64,000 nucleotides of DNA from Micrococcaceae bacterium Sec5.1 (GCA_039636795.1 CP143430.1:62001-126000); one strand, 5' to 3'; positions 15,613-24,073 are shown, counted from the stretch's first letter. A program made the numbers and translations. The notes: generated from the sequence alone by a model not told the origin.

Positions 15613-16520
15613 AAACGATCGTTGATGGCGTCGGTGCCCGCTACGGTGACAAGCAGGTCCTGGACAGCATCTCCTTTACGCTGAATTCCGGTGAAATCGT
15701 AGGACTCGTCGGCCCTAACGGACACGGGAAGACCACCCTGATGAAGCGGATGCTAGACCTGATGCCAGGCACAGGCAAAGCAACTTTCGACGGCACGCCC
15801 TACGGGCGTTTACCCGCGCCGCAACGGAGCGTCGGAGCGCTCCTTGGCGCGGAGGCGTTTCATCCGCACCGCACTGCCCTGAACCATCTGCGGATGATTG
15901 GCGCTCCCGCGGGGATAACACACCGCCAGGCGCAAAAGGCTTTGACCAGAGTCGGGCTCGGAGACCATGCCAAAGCGTGCCCGTCGTCGTATTCGATGGG
16001 TATGAAGCAGCGCCTCGCGCTCGCTGCTGCCCTGATGTGCGGATCCGAACTGCTGATACTGGACGAACCCACAAATGGTTTGGACATGGATGGGGTCATC
16101 TGGTTCAGAGCTACCCTGCGCTCGCTTGCAGCCGAAGGACGGAGCATTCTGTTGTCCACGCACATTCTGGACGAACTCGAAAAAGTCGCGGACAGAGTCT
16201 TGATCCTCCATACGGGAAAGCTGCGGGCCGACTGCCGCATGGACGAAGTCCGCACGCTGACCCTAAAACCCGCAGTCGTGACCACGGTTGAACGTGCCCC
16301 TGCCCTTGCCATGATCCTCAGGGAGGCACATGGAGCGACCGTTACTGAAGCGGGAGACACCTTGACGATCGTTGGCCTAAGTGCGTCCGACGTCGGCGCC
16401 TTGGCCCACAGCCTCGGCCACGCCATATTCGAGCTGGGGACTACCAAACCCACTCTGGAGGACAGTTACGCTTCCATCGTGGGCGTGGGTACCCATCCTC
16501 TTCCGGAGCGGGCAGCATGA
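15609..16520 (+). CDS. ABC transporter ATPase, drug/bacteriocin type
   Basis: A 303-residue ATPase of the CcmA/multidrug group. Walker A is GPNGHGKTT, the signature is YSMGMKQRL, Walker B is LLILDEPTNGLD, and the H-loop is STHILDE. The C-terminal 80 residues form the extra domain common in ABC-2-type exporters. GTG start in a 4-base overlap with the previous stop. It is followed by its probable permease, so this pair may provide self-protection or export comparable to the AS-48EFGH immunity transporter, which is an inference from context. Confidence 0.88.
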   Translation: MKTIVDGVGARYGDKQVLDSISFTLNSGEIVGLVGPNGHGKTTLMKRMLDLMPGTGKATFDGTPYGRLPAPQRSVGALLGAEAFHPHRTALNHLRMIGAPAGITHRQAQKALTRVGLGDHAKACPSSYSMGMKQRLALAAALMCGSELLILDEPTNGLDMDGVIWFRATLRSLAAEGRSILLSTHILDELEKVADRVLILHTGKLRADCRMDEVRTLTLKPAVVTTVERAPALAMILREAHGATVTEAGDTLTIVGLSASDVGALAHSLGHAIFELGTTKPTLEDSYASIVGVGTHPLPERAA

Positions 16521-17296
16521 AGGCCGCCATGCGTTACGAATGGGTCCGGTTGACCACCACCAAGGGATTCCTGGTCCTCAGCGCAATGGCGTTCGCGGGC
16601 GCCGTCGTCGTCAGCTGGGCCATGACCATGATGATGGTTGCAGCCGCCCCGGAGATGACTGATGCGGCGGCTATCGAGGCAGCAGCAGTCGCTGCGACCC
16701 GTACCCCATTTCTTCTCCTGGCCGCGGGGCTTCTCGGGGCCTTCTCCTTCGCGCAGGAAAAGCGCCACGGCACGCTCATTCACGCACTCCTGGCCGTTCC
16801 AAACAGGAGAACCCTCTACACGGCCAAGATCTGCATCACAATGCTGATTACCACCCTATGGGCTGTGGTGACGGTACCTATCGCAGTGGCAGTATCCAAT
16901 CTCGTTCTGAACACAGGCCACCCTTTCCAGAGTGACCCTCGGGTCCTGCTCGGGTTCGTTGCCCTGGCCAACCTGTGGGCGTTGACCGGAATCGCGGCCG
17001 GCATACTGCTGTCCAGAACAGGAGCCATCATCTTCCTTATCGCTGGCTCAACAATGATCGAACCGCTCCTTGGACAGTTGCTGGCCCGGATCGACATCCT
17101 CGGAACATCAGGGGCGGCATACCTTCCGTTTACCGCCGGTGCCGCGCTGATCAGCTTCGAGGAGCCAGGGTTCGCGGCCGTCCTCGCCGAAACTGCCCCA
17201 CGGCTTCCGGCCTTGGCAGGCGCAGTGGTGTTCCTCGCCTACATCATGGCGGCCCAGGCATTCGCGTTCAGGCGTGTCCTCAGGGCTCCGCACTAG
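16517..17296 (+). CDS. ABC-2 type transporter permease
   Basis: A 259-residue membrane protein with six predicted segments. It begins with a cytoplasmic MKAAMRYEWVRLTTTKGF, typical of ABC-2 permeases, and contains the amphipathic KRHGTLIHALLAVPNRRTLYTAK region. The ATG overlaps the upstream TGA by 4 bases, pairing it with the ATPase before it. It is the last gene of the operon. The substrate is unknown; export of, or immunity to, the bacteriocin-like peptide is the contextual suggestion. Confidence 0.85.
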   Translation: MKAAMRYEWVRLTTTKGFLVLSAMAFAGAVVVSWAMTMMMVAAAPEMTDAAAIEAAAVAATRTPFLLLAAGLLGAFSFAQEKRHGTLIHALLAVPNRRTLYTAKICITMLITTLWAVVTVPIAVAVSNLVLNTGHPFQSDPRVLLGFVALANLWALTGIAAGILLSRTGAIIFLIAGSTMIEPLLGQLLARIDILGTSGAAYLPFTAGAALISFEEPGFAAVLAETAPRLPALAGAVVFLAYIMAAQAFAFRRVLRAPH

Positions 17297-17362
17297 GAGA
17301 GTGCTGAATAAGCCGGCTGGAGGCGCTGGGAGAGTGCTGAATAAGCCGGCTGGAGGCGCTGG
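17296..17362. repeat. Two tandem copies of a 33-bp unit
   Basis: Exact 33-bp units occupy 17296-17328 and 17329-17361, beginning at the last base of the permease stop codon. Each unit holds the 8-base palindrome AGCCGGCT. It may act as a weak terminator or be a slippage product; no other copy was noticed. Confidence 0.8.
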
Positions 17363-17460
17363 CGGAACGCCACGAATCGGTCCCAACTACGCGCGGGCCG
17401 CCGTCATTGAGCGGCAGTCGCGGCAATAAATGGCAATCAAACACCAAATCCGTGCTGTTC

Positions 17461-17496
17461 TGCCAAAAGTATAGCCAAAAGGCTATACTTTTGGCA
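17461..17496 (+). promoter_or_regulatory. Perfect 16-bp inverted repeat over the AbiEi start, with promoter
   Basis: Arms 17461-17476 and 17481-17496 are perfect complements around AAAA. The right arm includes a TATACT -10 box (17484-17489) ending 6 bases before the ATG at 17496, so the message is probably leaderless. AbiEi antitoxins are known to autorepress by binding inverted repeats at their promoter, and this site fits. Confidence 0.65.
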
Positions 17497-18041
17497 TGAC
17501 CAAGGTCAGTGAGCTACGCGAGATCGCAATGGACAAGGGTGGTTTCATCGTTGCCCGTGACGCGGCCGATGTTGGAATGGACCCGAGGGAACTTCCTCAG
17601 ATGGCCTACAAGGGGAGGCTGGTCCACGAGCTCCACGGCATCTATCGCTTTCCCGATCTTCCTACGGACGACACTACCGAGCTTAGATTGGCTCTCATCT
17701 GGGCGGGTCCGGAGGCCGCTCTGGACAGCGAGACAGTATTGGCATTTCTTGAGCTCTGTGATGTTAATCCACGGGCCGTTCACGTAGTGGTCCCTCCGGG
17801 CGTTCGAGTCCGTAAGCAGGGCAAACCAATATTCCAGCTTCGTAAAGGCCGCGTCACTATCGATTACTACCAAGGTTTACCGATAACAAGCGTCTCGCAG
17901 GCCATAAAGCGTGCCGCGGAGAGCGGGATGCGTCTCGACCTTGCGCGGCAAGCCGTCGACACAGCGGCGCGGCGTGAGCTTCTGACAACGAGCGCAGCGG
18001 GACAGTTGATGGCCGATCTGAACGAGAAGGGGCGACGATGA
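17496..18041 (+). CDS. AbiEi-family antitoxin (type IV toxin-antitoxin)
   Basis: A 181-residue protein with an N-terminal winged-helix (about residues 1-55: SELREIAMDKGGFIVARDA and YKGRLVHELHGIYRF) and the AbiEi middle and C-terminal region (VVVPPGVRVRKQGKPIF, LPITSVSQAIKRAAE, LDLARQAVDTAARR). In AbiE systems this protein represses its own operon and counteracts a nucleotidyltransferase toxin. No Shine-Dalgarno sequence; the start sits at the edge of a palindrome. It overlaps the next gene by 4 bases. That partner is truncated, so the antitoxin may now be an orphan. Confidence 0.85.
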   Translation: MTKVSELREIAMDKGGFIVARDAADVGMDPRELPQMAYKGRLVHELHGIYRFPDLPTDDTTELRLALIWAGPEAALDSETVLAFLELCDVNPRAVHVVVPPGVRVRKQGKPIFQLRKGRVTIDYYQGLPITSVSQAIKRAAESGMRLDLARQAVDTAARRELLTTSAAGQLMADLNEKGRR

Positions 18042-18364
18042 AATACGAAGACCTGGCCGCGAAGAAGAAGCCATCCACGACTGCAACTTCGCTGAAGGCG
18101 GGAATCCGTAACGACAATACGGAAGAGCCCGAACAGACGACTATGTGGACCGTCTGTGGCAGTGTCTTAGTAGCCGCCCTTCAACGCTCGAAGGGTGAAG
18201 ACGGACACCCGAAGATCCGGCTAAAGGGTGGAGCCTACCTAGAGTGGTCGACGCATCCGAACTCCAGGTCGACGAAGGACACTGATACCTTCTACATGGA
18301 GAGTGAGGCAGTTGGAGACAGGCAACTCCTTCGGGCTACTTCCCCTTCTTCCCGCCCCGCTTAG
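18038..18364 (+). pseudogene. Truncated AbiEii nucleotidyltransferase toxin
   Basis: Only the N-terminal portion of an AbiEii toxin (normally about 250-300 residues) remains. The piece IRLKGGAYLEWSTHPNSRST, followed by a TKDTD motif, matches the start of the nucleotidyltransferase fold (the KGG-x(n)-R-x-TKD-x-D pattern). After about residue 86 the reading frame runs into unrelated sequence and stops, overlapping the convergent uracil permease gene by 29 bases. The rest of the fold is gone, so the toxin is presumably inactive. The ATG overlaps the antitoxin stop, as in intact AbiE operons. Confidence 0.7.
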
Positions 18365-19691
18365 CCGCCGCGTTCATCGCCGACTTCACCGCTGGCGGGA
18401 GTCCCGCCGTCTCGGTTTCCGGCTCAGCGACGGTCCCGCGCCAGCGAGCCAGTCCCTTCATACCGTGGTAAATCACCAGCGCGGCGGCAGACCCCAAAGC
18501 AATGCCGGTGAACTTCAGCTCGCCAATGGTCCATGTGTAATCAGCGATACCGATGATCAGGGCAACAGCAGCCGTGGTCAGGTTGATCGGGTTGGAGAAG
18601 TTGACCTTGTTCTGCACCCAGATCTTCACGCCCAGCACACCGATCATGCCGTACAGCATGGTCGCCGCGCCGCCGAGGACGCCGGGCGGTACAGTTGCGA
18701 TCAGTTCGCCGAATTTCGGCGAGAAGCTCAGCAGGATGGCGAAGATACCGGCCACCCAGTAGGCCGCCGTCGAGTAGACCTTGGTAGCGGCCATGACGCC
18801 AATGTTTTCCGCGTACGTCGTGGTACCGGAACCGCCGCCGAAGCCGGCAAGTACGGTCGCGACACCATCGGCCATCAGCGCGCGTCCGGAGACGCCGTCG
18901 AGGTTTTGACCGGTCATCGCGGCCACCGACTTCACGTGCCCCACATTTTCAGCGACCAGCACCAGCACCACCGGCACGAACAGCCCCACAACTCCGATGT
19001 GGAACTCGGGCGTTTGGAACAGCGGCAGGCCCACCCAGGAGGCGGCGTCCATCTTTTCGTAGTTGACCTCGCCGCGCATCATCGCCACGAGATAGCCCAC
19101 CACAACGCCCACCAGAATGCTCAGCCGCCCCAGGATTCCGCGGAACAGGACGCTGACCAGGATGATCGTGACCAGGGTGACCAGGGCGGTGACCGGAGCG
19201 AGGTCGAAGTTGTTCTTCGCGGCCGGGGCCAGGTTGAGGCCGATCAGCGCGACAATCGCGCCCGTGACGATCGGCGGCATGAGCCGGTTGATCCATTCAG
19301 CGCCAAACTTCTGGACCACGGCACCAACAAGGGCCAGCACGACGCCGGCAAGCACCACGCCGCCCAAAGCGCCGCTAACGCCGTACTGCTGCTGGGACGC
19401 CAGAATCGGAGCGATGAACGCGAAGCTCGAACCCAGGTAGCTGGGCACGCGGCCCTTGGTGATGACGAGGAAAAGCAGCGTGCCGATGCCCGAGAAGAGC
19501 AAGGTGGTGGCGGGCGGCATGCCGGTGATGATGGGGACCAGGAACGTCGCGCCGAACATGGCGACGACGTGCTGCATGCCGATGCCGATAGTGAGGGGCC
19601 AAGCCAGCCGCTCGTCGGGCGAGACCACGTGGCCCGGGCGGATCGACTTCCCGTTGCCGTGGAGCTTCCATTTGGTGCCGAGCATGCTCAT
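18336..19691 (-). CDS. Uracil-xanthine permease family transporter (NCS2/UraA-like)
   Basis: A 451-residue inner-membrane nucleobase:proton symporter with about 14 segments. The family motif region AENVGHVKSVAAMTGQNLDG and the substrate-site block GGSGTTTYAENIGVMAATK are both present, as is the N-terminal HVVAMFGATFLVPIITG. Uracil is the likeliest substrate. The ATG at 19691 has a GAGGAAGG site upstream. A RutE-like pyrimidine-degradation reductase is divergent next door, compatible with uracil use. The long frame on the opposite strand is an antisense shadow. Confidence 0.9.
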   Translation of the reverse strand: MSMLGTKWKLHGNGKSIRPGHVVSPDERLAWPLTIGIGMQHVVAMFGATFLVPIITGMPPATTLLFSGIGTLLFLVITKGRVPSYLGSSFAFIAPILASQQQYGVSGALGGVVLAGVVLALVGAVVQKFGAEWINRLMPPIVTGAIVALIGLNLAPAAKNNFDLAPVTALVTLVTIILVSVLFRGILGRLSILVGVVVGYLVAMMRGEVNYEKMDAASWVGLPLFQTPEFHIGVVGLFVPVVLVLVAENVGHVKSVAAMTGQNLDGVSGRALMADGVATVLAGFGGGSGTTTYAENIGVMAATKVYSTAAYWVAGIFAILLSFSPKFGELIATVPPGVLGGAATMLYGMIGVLGVKIWVQNKVNFSNPINLTTAAVALIIGIADYTWTIGELKFTGIALGSAAALVIYHGMKGLARWRGTVAEPETETAGLPPAVKSAMNAAAKRGGKKGK

Positions 19692-19936
19692 GGCGGGCCT
19701 TCCTCAGAAGAATGTTGGGATTCGCTGCAACATTACCGCCATTCTGGGGCCCGTTCTACGCGCCTCGCGCGTCGTTTGGCGCACAAAACGGGCCTCGCAA
19801 CGGAGATCCCGCAGGAGGACTGTGCCGAACGTCACGGTCCGTCATGGGAAGAGGACATGTGAAGTTGAAGTTGCAACCATGGAAAGCAGAAGCGCCTGGC
19901 CATCCCGAAGGCCCGGGCACAGCGAAAGGTTCACGA

Positions 19937-20542
19937 ATGACGATCGCCCACGAAGAAGCAGTCATTGACGCCGCAGCAGTCGACGCCATTTTTGCCGAAG
20001 CCCGTACAGCCAACAGCTTCGCCGGTGAGGTCACCGACGAGCAAGCCCGCGCCATCTACGAGCTCACCAAGTTCGGCCCCACCGCCTTCAACTCCCAGCC
20101 GCTTCGCGTGACCTACGTCCGCTCGGAGGAGGCCCGCGCCAAGCTGGTTGACGCGCTCTCCAAGGGCAACCAGGCCAAGACTGCCTCTGCTCCGCTGGTC
20201 GCCATCCTGTCTTACGACACCGACTGGCACGGCCAGTGGGACAAGTTCCTCCCCGCCTACGGCGCACCCAAGGCAATGTACGACGCCGACCCCGCCTTCG
20301 CCGCAACCACGGGCAACAACAACGCCCACCTGCAGGCCGGCTACTTCATTCTGGCTGTACGCTCGCTCGGCTTCGCTGCCGGCCCGATGACCGGCGCTGA
20401 CTTCGCCGCAATCGACGCCGAATTCTTCCCGGCGGCGGACCAGAAGAGCTTCCTCATCGTCAACATCGGCCAGCCCGGCCCGGACGCCTGGGGCGAAGCC
20501 AAGCCGAAGTTCGCTTACGAAGAGGTTGTCCGCACCGTCTAG
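19937..20542 (+). CDS. Nitroreductase-family protein, RutE-like malonic semialdehyde reductase
   Basis: A 201-residue flavoprotein. RutE-type enzymes reduce malonic semialdehyde to 3-hydroxypropionate, the last step of the Rut uracil-degradation pathway. The patterns KFGPTAFNSQPLRVTYVRS, GNNNAHLQAGYFILAVRSLG and AGPMTGADFAAIDAEFF match this subgroup. The ATG at 19937 has AAAGG 7 bases upstream; a longer in-frame reading back to 19712 lacks family similarity. The divergent uracil permease supports a pyrimidine link, but no other rut gene is present here. A strong terminator follows. Confidence 0.85.
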   Translation: MTIAHEEAVIDAAAVDAIFAEARTANSFAGEVTDEQARAIYELTKFGPTAFNSQPLRVTYVRSEEARAKLVDALSKGNQAKTASAPLVAILSYDTDWHGQWDKFLPAYGAPKAMYDADPAFAATTGNNNAHLQAGYFILAVRSLGFAAGPMTGADFAAIDAEFFPAADQKSFLIVNIGQPGPDAWGEAKPKFAYEEVVRTV

Positions 20543-20557
20543 TCTTTCCTGCTGTTC

Positions 20558-20596
20558 CGCCGATGCTCTCGTACGTGATGTGCGAGAGCATCGGCG
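20558..20596 (+). terminator. Terminator after the RutE-like gene
   Basis: A perfect 14-bp stem (20558-20571 with 20583-20596), an 11-base loop, then TTTAAG. It lies 16 bases after the stop codon. Confidence 0.75.
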
Positions 20597-20605
20597 TTTA
20601 AGGGC

Positions 20606-20653
20606 CAGGATGTGAGAGAAGATCCGGGGGTTTGGATGTTCTCTCACATCCTG
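20606..20653. repeat. Second, long-loop inverted repeat
   Basis: CAGGATGTGAGAGAA (20606-20620) is perfectly complementary to 20639-20653, around an 18-base loop. It follows the terminator and lies about 60 bases before the 2H-phosphoesterase gene, where it could be a second terminator or a regulatory hairpin. Confidence 0.6.
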
Positions 20654-20713
20654 CGGCTATTTCGGCATCCCTCTCGCGGATCCCGTCAGTTCTGACTCGC
20701 TGAGTGGCAAACT

Positions 20714-21238
20714 ATGCCTATGCGGAACCTCATCTGGGTGGCATTTACAGAGCCCGTTCGGCCAGGGCTGGTATTTCCGCGCAGCGACTGGCCCCTTCAC
20801 ATCACGTTGTTAAGGTTCGACGTCGGAACTGACCTCAGTGCCGACGTCGCCGATGTCCTCGCGGACCTGGCCGAAGCGCCGGTCCAGGGAGCCCTCGGCA
20901 CGCAACTGACCATTGGCGATGAAGCGGGCTTCGGCCACATGGGGTCGATTCCCGTGAGCCTGGTGGAACAAAACCCGTTGCTCCAAGGCCTGCACGAGGA
21001 ACTCTTCGACGCCGTGGTCAGCGTGGGCGGGCGCATTGCGACACCCAACTACGTCCTCGAACGCTATCGACCCCACATCTCCCACCACGACGGCAAGCGC
21101 CCAAAGCCGGGAGACGTCGTCGTGCTTGATCAGGTGGCGCTGGTGGACATGGCGCCGGAAGGCAACCACACCATCCGGCGCATCCTCAGGCTCTGGACGC
21201 AGGATGCGGCAGAGGCTGCGGATACGCAAACCGCCTGA
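20714..21238 (+). CDS. 2H phosphoesterase superfamily protein (2'-5' RNA ligase-like)
   Basis: A 174-residue protein with two His-x-Thr/Ser motifs, HITLLRF near residue 28 and PHISHH near residue 120, which together form the active site of 2H phosphoesterases/LigT-like enzymes. Members process 2',3'-cyclic phosphates or related RNA ends; the real substrate here is unknown. An ATG two codons downstream is an alternative start, and neither has a clear Shine-Dalgarno site. It converges with pgm with only 2 bases between stops. Confidence 0.82.
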   Translation: MPMRNLIWVAFTEPVRPGLVFPRSDWPLHITLLRFDVGTDLSADVADVLADLAEAPVQGALGTQLTIGDEAGFGHMGSIPVSLVEQNPLLQGLHEELFDAVVSVGGRIATPNYVLERYRPHISHHDGKRPKPGDVVVLDQVALVDMAPEGNHTIRRILRLWTQDAAEAADTQTA

Positions 21239-21240
21239 AC

Positions 21241-22902
21241 CTAAGCGATAACCCCATCCACCAAAGCCTTGGCTTCCTCCTGCACCTTGGCCAGGTGCTC
21301 GGCACCCTTGAAGGACTCGGCGTAGATCTTGTAAACGTCCTCGGTGCCGGAAGGGCGGGCCGCGAACCAGGCGTTCTCGGTGACAACCTTCAGGCCGCCG
21401 ATCGAAGCACCGTTGCCGGGGGCTTCCGTGAGCTTGGCCGTGATGTCTTCGCCCGCCAATGAAGTAGCCGTGACGTCCGCGGCGGAGAGCTTGCCCAGCT
21501 TGGCCTTCTGCTCGCGGGAAGCCGCGGCATCGATTCGGGCGTAGACGGGCGCGCCGAACTGGTCCGTGAGTCCCTTGTACAACTGCGACGGGGATTTACC
21601 CGTGACAGCCGTGATTTCCGAGGCCAACAGGGCCAAGAGGATGCCGTCCTTGTCCGTGGTCCAGACGCTGCCGTCGCGCTTGTTAAAGGAGGCGCCTGCC
21701 GATTCCTCGCCACCGAAAGCACCCTCGCCGGACAGCAGGCCAGGCACGAACCACTTGAAGCCAACCGGAACCTCGACCAGCTTGCGGCCGAGGCCTGCAG
21801 CGACGCGGTCGATGATCGAGGACGAAACCAGCGTCTTGCCCACCACAGACGCGGGATTCCAGCCACTGCGGTTGCGGTACAAGTAGTCGATCGCGACGGC
21901 GAGGTAATGGTTCGGGTTCATGAGTCCACCATCCGGCGTGACGATGCCGTGGCGGTCGGCGTCGGCGTCGTTACCCGTGGCGACGTCGTAGGCGGCGGTA
22001 CGGTCCGCGCCCAGAGACATGCGCTTGATGAGCGAGGCCATAGCCGACGGCGAGGAGCAGTCCATGCGGATCTTCTCGTCCCAGTCCAGCGTCATGAAAG
22101 CCCACTGCGGGTCGACGGTGGGGTTCACGACGGTCAGGTTGAGCTGGTGGCGCTCACCGATCTCGCCCCAGTAGTCAACGGAAGCGCCGCCCATGGGATC
22201 GGCGCCGATGCGGACACCGGCGTTGCGGATCGCGTCCAGATCCAGGACGGAAGGGAGATCGTCAACGTAGCTGCTGAGGAAGTCGAACTTTCCAGTGGTG
22301 TCAGCATTCAAAGCATCGTTCAACGGAATGCGCTTGACGCCCCGGAGGCCGTTCTCAAGAAGCTGGTTGGCGCGTTCGGCGATCCAACCCGTGGCGTCGG
22401 TGTCGGCCGGTCCGCCGTGCGGGGGGTTGTACTTGAAGCCACCGTCGCCAGGCGGGTTGTGGCTGGGCGTGACAACAATGCCGTCAGCCTGGGGTGTCCC
22501 CGGCGCAGCTTCGCGGTTGTACTTGAGGATGGCGTGGCTCAGTGCAGGTGTAGGGGTGTAGCCGTGGCGCGCATCCACGAGTACTGTGACGCCGTTGGCC
22601 GCGAGGACCTCCAGCGCGGAGTTCTGCGCGGGCTCGCTCAGGGCGTGGGTGTCGCGTCCGATGAACAGCGGCCCGGTGATGCCCTGACGGCCGCGGTATT
22701 CAACGATTGCCTGCGTGATCGCGAGGATGTGCGGCTCGTTAAACGACGACTTCAGGCTGGATCCGCGGTGGCCCGACGTTCCAAACGCCACGCGTTGCGC
22801 GGGATCGCCCAAATCCGGGGTGACGTCGAAGTACGCGTCCAGCAGGGCTGTGATGTCAACAAGGTCTTGGGGAAGGGCAACTGTGCCCGCTCGGCTAGCC
22901 AT
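21241..22902 (-). CDS. pgm: Phosphoglucomutase (alpha-D-glucose phosphate-specific)
   Basis: Interconverts glucose 1-phosphate and glucose 6-phosphate, linking glycolysis with glycogen, trehalose and cell-wall precursor synthesis. The 553-residue protein contains FGTSGHRG near the N-terminus, the phosphoserine loop [15 protein letters not shown], the metal loop DADADRHG, the sugar loop GEESAG and the phosphate-binding [15 protein letters not shown]. The ATG at 22902 ([13 protein letters not shown]) was chosen over one four codons upstream because GGA is better placed and the family starts here. It is divergent from the DUF4190 gene. Confidence 0.93.
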   Translation of the reverse strand: MASRAGTVALPQDLVDITALLDAYFDVTPDLGDPAQRVAFGTSGHRGSSLKSSFNEPHILAITQAIVEYRGRQGITGPLFIGRDTHALSEPAQNSALEVLAANGVTVLVDARHGYTPTPALSHAILKYNREAAPGTPQADGIVVTPSHNPPGDGGFKYNPPHGGPADTDATGWIAERANQLLENGLRGVKRIPLNDALNADTTGKFDFLSSYVDDLPSVLDLDAIRNAGVRIGADPMGGASVDYWGEIGERHQLNLTVVNPTVDPQWAFMTLDWDEKIRMDCSSPSAMASLIKRMSLGADRTAAYDVATGNDADADRHGIVTPDGGLMNPNHYLAVAIDYLYRNRSGWNPASVVGKTLVSSSIIDRVAAGLGRKLVEVPVGFKWFVPGLLSGEGAFGGEESAGASFNKRDGSVWTTDKDGILLALLASEITAVTGKSPSQLYKGLTDQFGAPVYARIDAAASREQKAKLGKLSAADVTATSLAGEDITAKLTEAPGNGASIGGLKVVTENAWFAARPSGTEDVYKIYAESFKGAEHLAKVQEEAKALVDGVIA

Positions 22903-23180
22903 GTCGTCCAGCATGCCAGACCACCACGCCCCCTGACAGGAAATGTCCCGGGATCCGGCCCCTGTGACGCAGAATGGCGGCGATGTGGCGGCGGATGAGT
23001 CAAAGATTTACCTCGCGTTTACGAGCGGCGGCTTTAGTGGGAGGATTCCGCCCTGTCGCCAGCCCTGACACCGTGTGACGCCTGCCCTGGCACTGCGCGG
23101 AACCGGAAAAGCGCGTTGCCTTATGCGGCGCACCCGGCGGCGGTAGGGTGGGAAACAAAGACTTAGCGAGGGGGATTCCC

Positions 23181-23843
23181 ATGTCAGATCAACCATCCAA
23201 GGGCAACGAGGACAAACCGGCGGGCTACGAACCGCCGCAGTACATCCCGCCCGCCGAATTCAGCCCGCCGGAGCAGAGCTCAGAGACGCAGCCGCTTCCG
23301 CCGTACGACCAAGGCGCATACACGCAGAACGCCCAAGGCAAGGACGATTTCTACACTCAGCCGCTCCCGCCCACGAGCCAGAGCCAGAGCAGTGCTGGCC
23401 AGAGCAGTGCCAGCCAGGGCCCGTACACACCCGGTGATTACAGCCAGCCGAGTCCCTCTCCCTACGGGCAGCCGCCGAGCCCTTATAGCCAGAGCCAGTA
23501 CAACCAGGGCCAGTTCAACCAGGCCCCGTACCAGCAGCAGCCCTACGGCCAGCAGAACCCGTACGGCCAGCCCGCGTATTACGCCATGCCCACGCAGCCC
23601 AAGGGCCTAAGCATTGCGAGCATGTGCTGCGGCATTGCCACTTTCATTGGCTTCGGGTTCTTCATCCTGCCGCAGATAGCAGCCGTGATCCTGGGCCACC
23701 TTGCCCTCAACCGCGAGCCCGCCAGCAAGGGCATGGCGATTGCCGGCCTGATCATGGGATACGTGGGCGTGGCGATCACGGTGGTCGTCTTGATCTTCTT
23801 CTTCGCGGCGATCGGGGCCTCGAGCGGCAGGTACAACTACTAA
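23181..23843 (+). CDS. Proline/glutamine-rich DUF4190 membrane protein
   Basis: A 220-residue protein. About 135 N-terminal residues are disordered and rich in Pro, Gln, Tyr and Ser (repeats like QPYGQQNPYGQPAYY). The C-terminus has two membrane segments with the DUF4190 pattern (LSIASMCCGIATFIGFG; LGHLALNREPASKGMAIAGL). Such proteins are common actinobacterial envelope proteins of unknown function. The ATG at 23181 has GAGGGGGA upstream. It appears to be monocistronic with a strong terminator. Confidence 0.85.
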   Translation: MSDQPSKGNEDKPAGYEPPQYIPPAEFSPPEQSSETQPLPPYDQGAYTQNAQGKDDFYTQPLPPTSQSQSSAGQSSASQGPYTPGDYSQPSPSPYGQPPSPYSQSQYNQGQFNQAPYQQQPYGQQNPYGQPAYYAMPTQPKGLSIASMCCGIATFIGFGFFILPQIAAVILGHLALNREPASKGMAIAGLIMGYVGVAITVVVLIFFFAAIGASSGRYNY

Positions 23844-23848
23844 CGCGT

Positions 23849-23905
23849 ACGACGGCGACCCTTACGCCAGGTGGGAATCCCACAGAACGTAAGGGTCGCC
23901 GTCGT
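23849..23905. terminator. Strong bidirectional terminator
   Basis: A perfect 18-bp stem (23849-23866 with 23888-23905) with an inner GTGGG/CCCAC hairpin in the loop, then TATTT. It begins 6 bases after the DUF4190 stop. The arm starts ACGACGGCG, a word shared with other terminators here. Confidence 0.85.
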
Positions 23906-23936
23906 TATTTAGCAGGGCGGGTCGGTCACCTGGCGT

Positions 23937-23985
23937 GAGCGACGCCCGAATTCCTAAGCGACACCCGAATGTGTGAGCGACGCAG
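23937..23985. repeat. Three short degenerate direct repeats
   Basis: The word GAGCGACGCCCGAAT recurs as AAGCGACACCCGAAT and GAGCGACGCAG at about 19-base steps, between two convergent genes. Function unknown; perhaps debris of past duplication. Confidence 0.5.
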
Positions 23986-23986
23986 C

Positions 23987-24028
23987 AACGGACCAGCGCT
24001 GCCTGGATGTAGGCGGCGCTGGTCCGTT
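23987..24028 (-). terminator. Hairpin after the peptide transporter gene
   Basis: AACGGACCAGCGC (23987-23999) pairs with GCGCTGGTCCGTT (24016-24028). It lies 46 bases beyond the end of the minus-strand transporter gene, so it probably serves that gene; the T-tract is weak in that direction. Confidence 0.55.
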
Positions 24029-24073
24029 TGCGTGTCGTCAGGCGGCGTTGGTCCGGCGGAGGCCGAAAACAAG

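Noticed and set aside
17296..17495. Possible CRISPR-like or insertion-sequence repeat
   Set aside because: Only two tandem 33-bp copies without spacers, and no transposase or cas gene nearby.
19740..19800. GGGCCCGTT and AACGGGCC as a terminator or operator
   Set aside because: The arms are short and 30 bases apart in a divergent promoter region, with little pairing between; not convincing.
18303..19862. 519-codon plus-strand frame over the uracil permease gene
   Set aside because: Its product is a charged, His/Asp/Arg-rich shadow typical of antisense to membrane-protein codons, while the minus strand encodes a clear permease.
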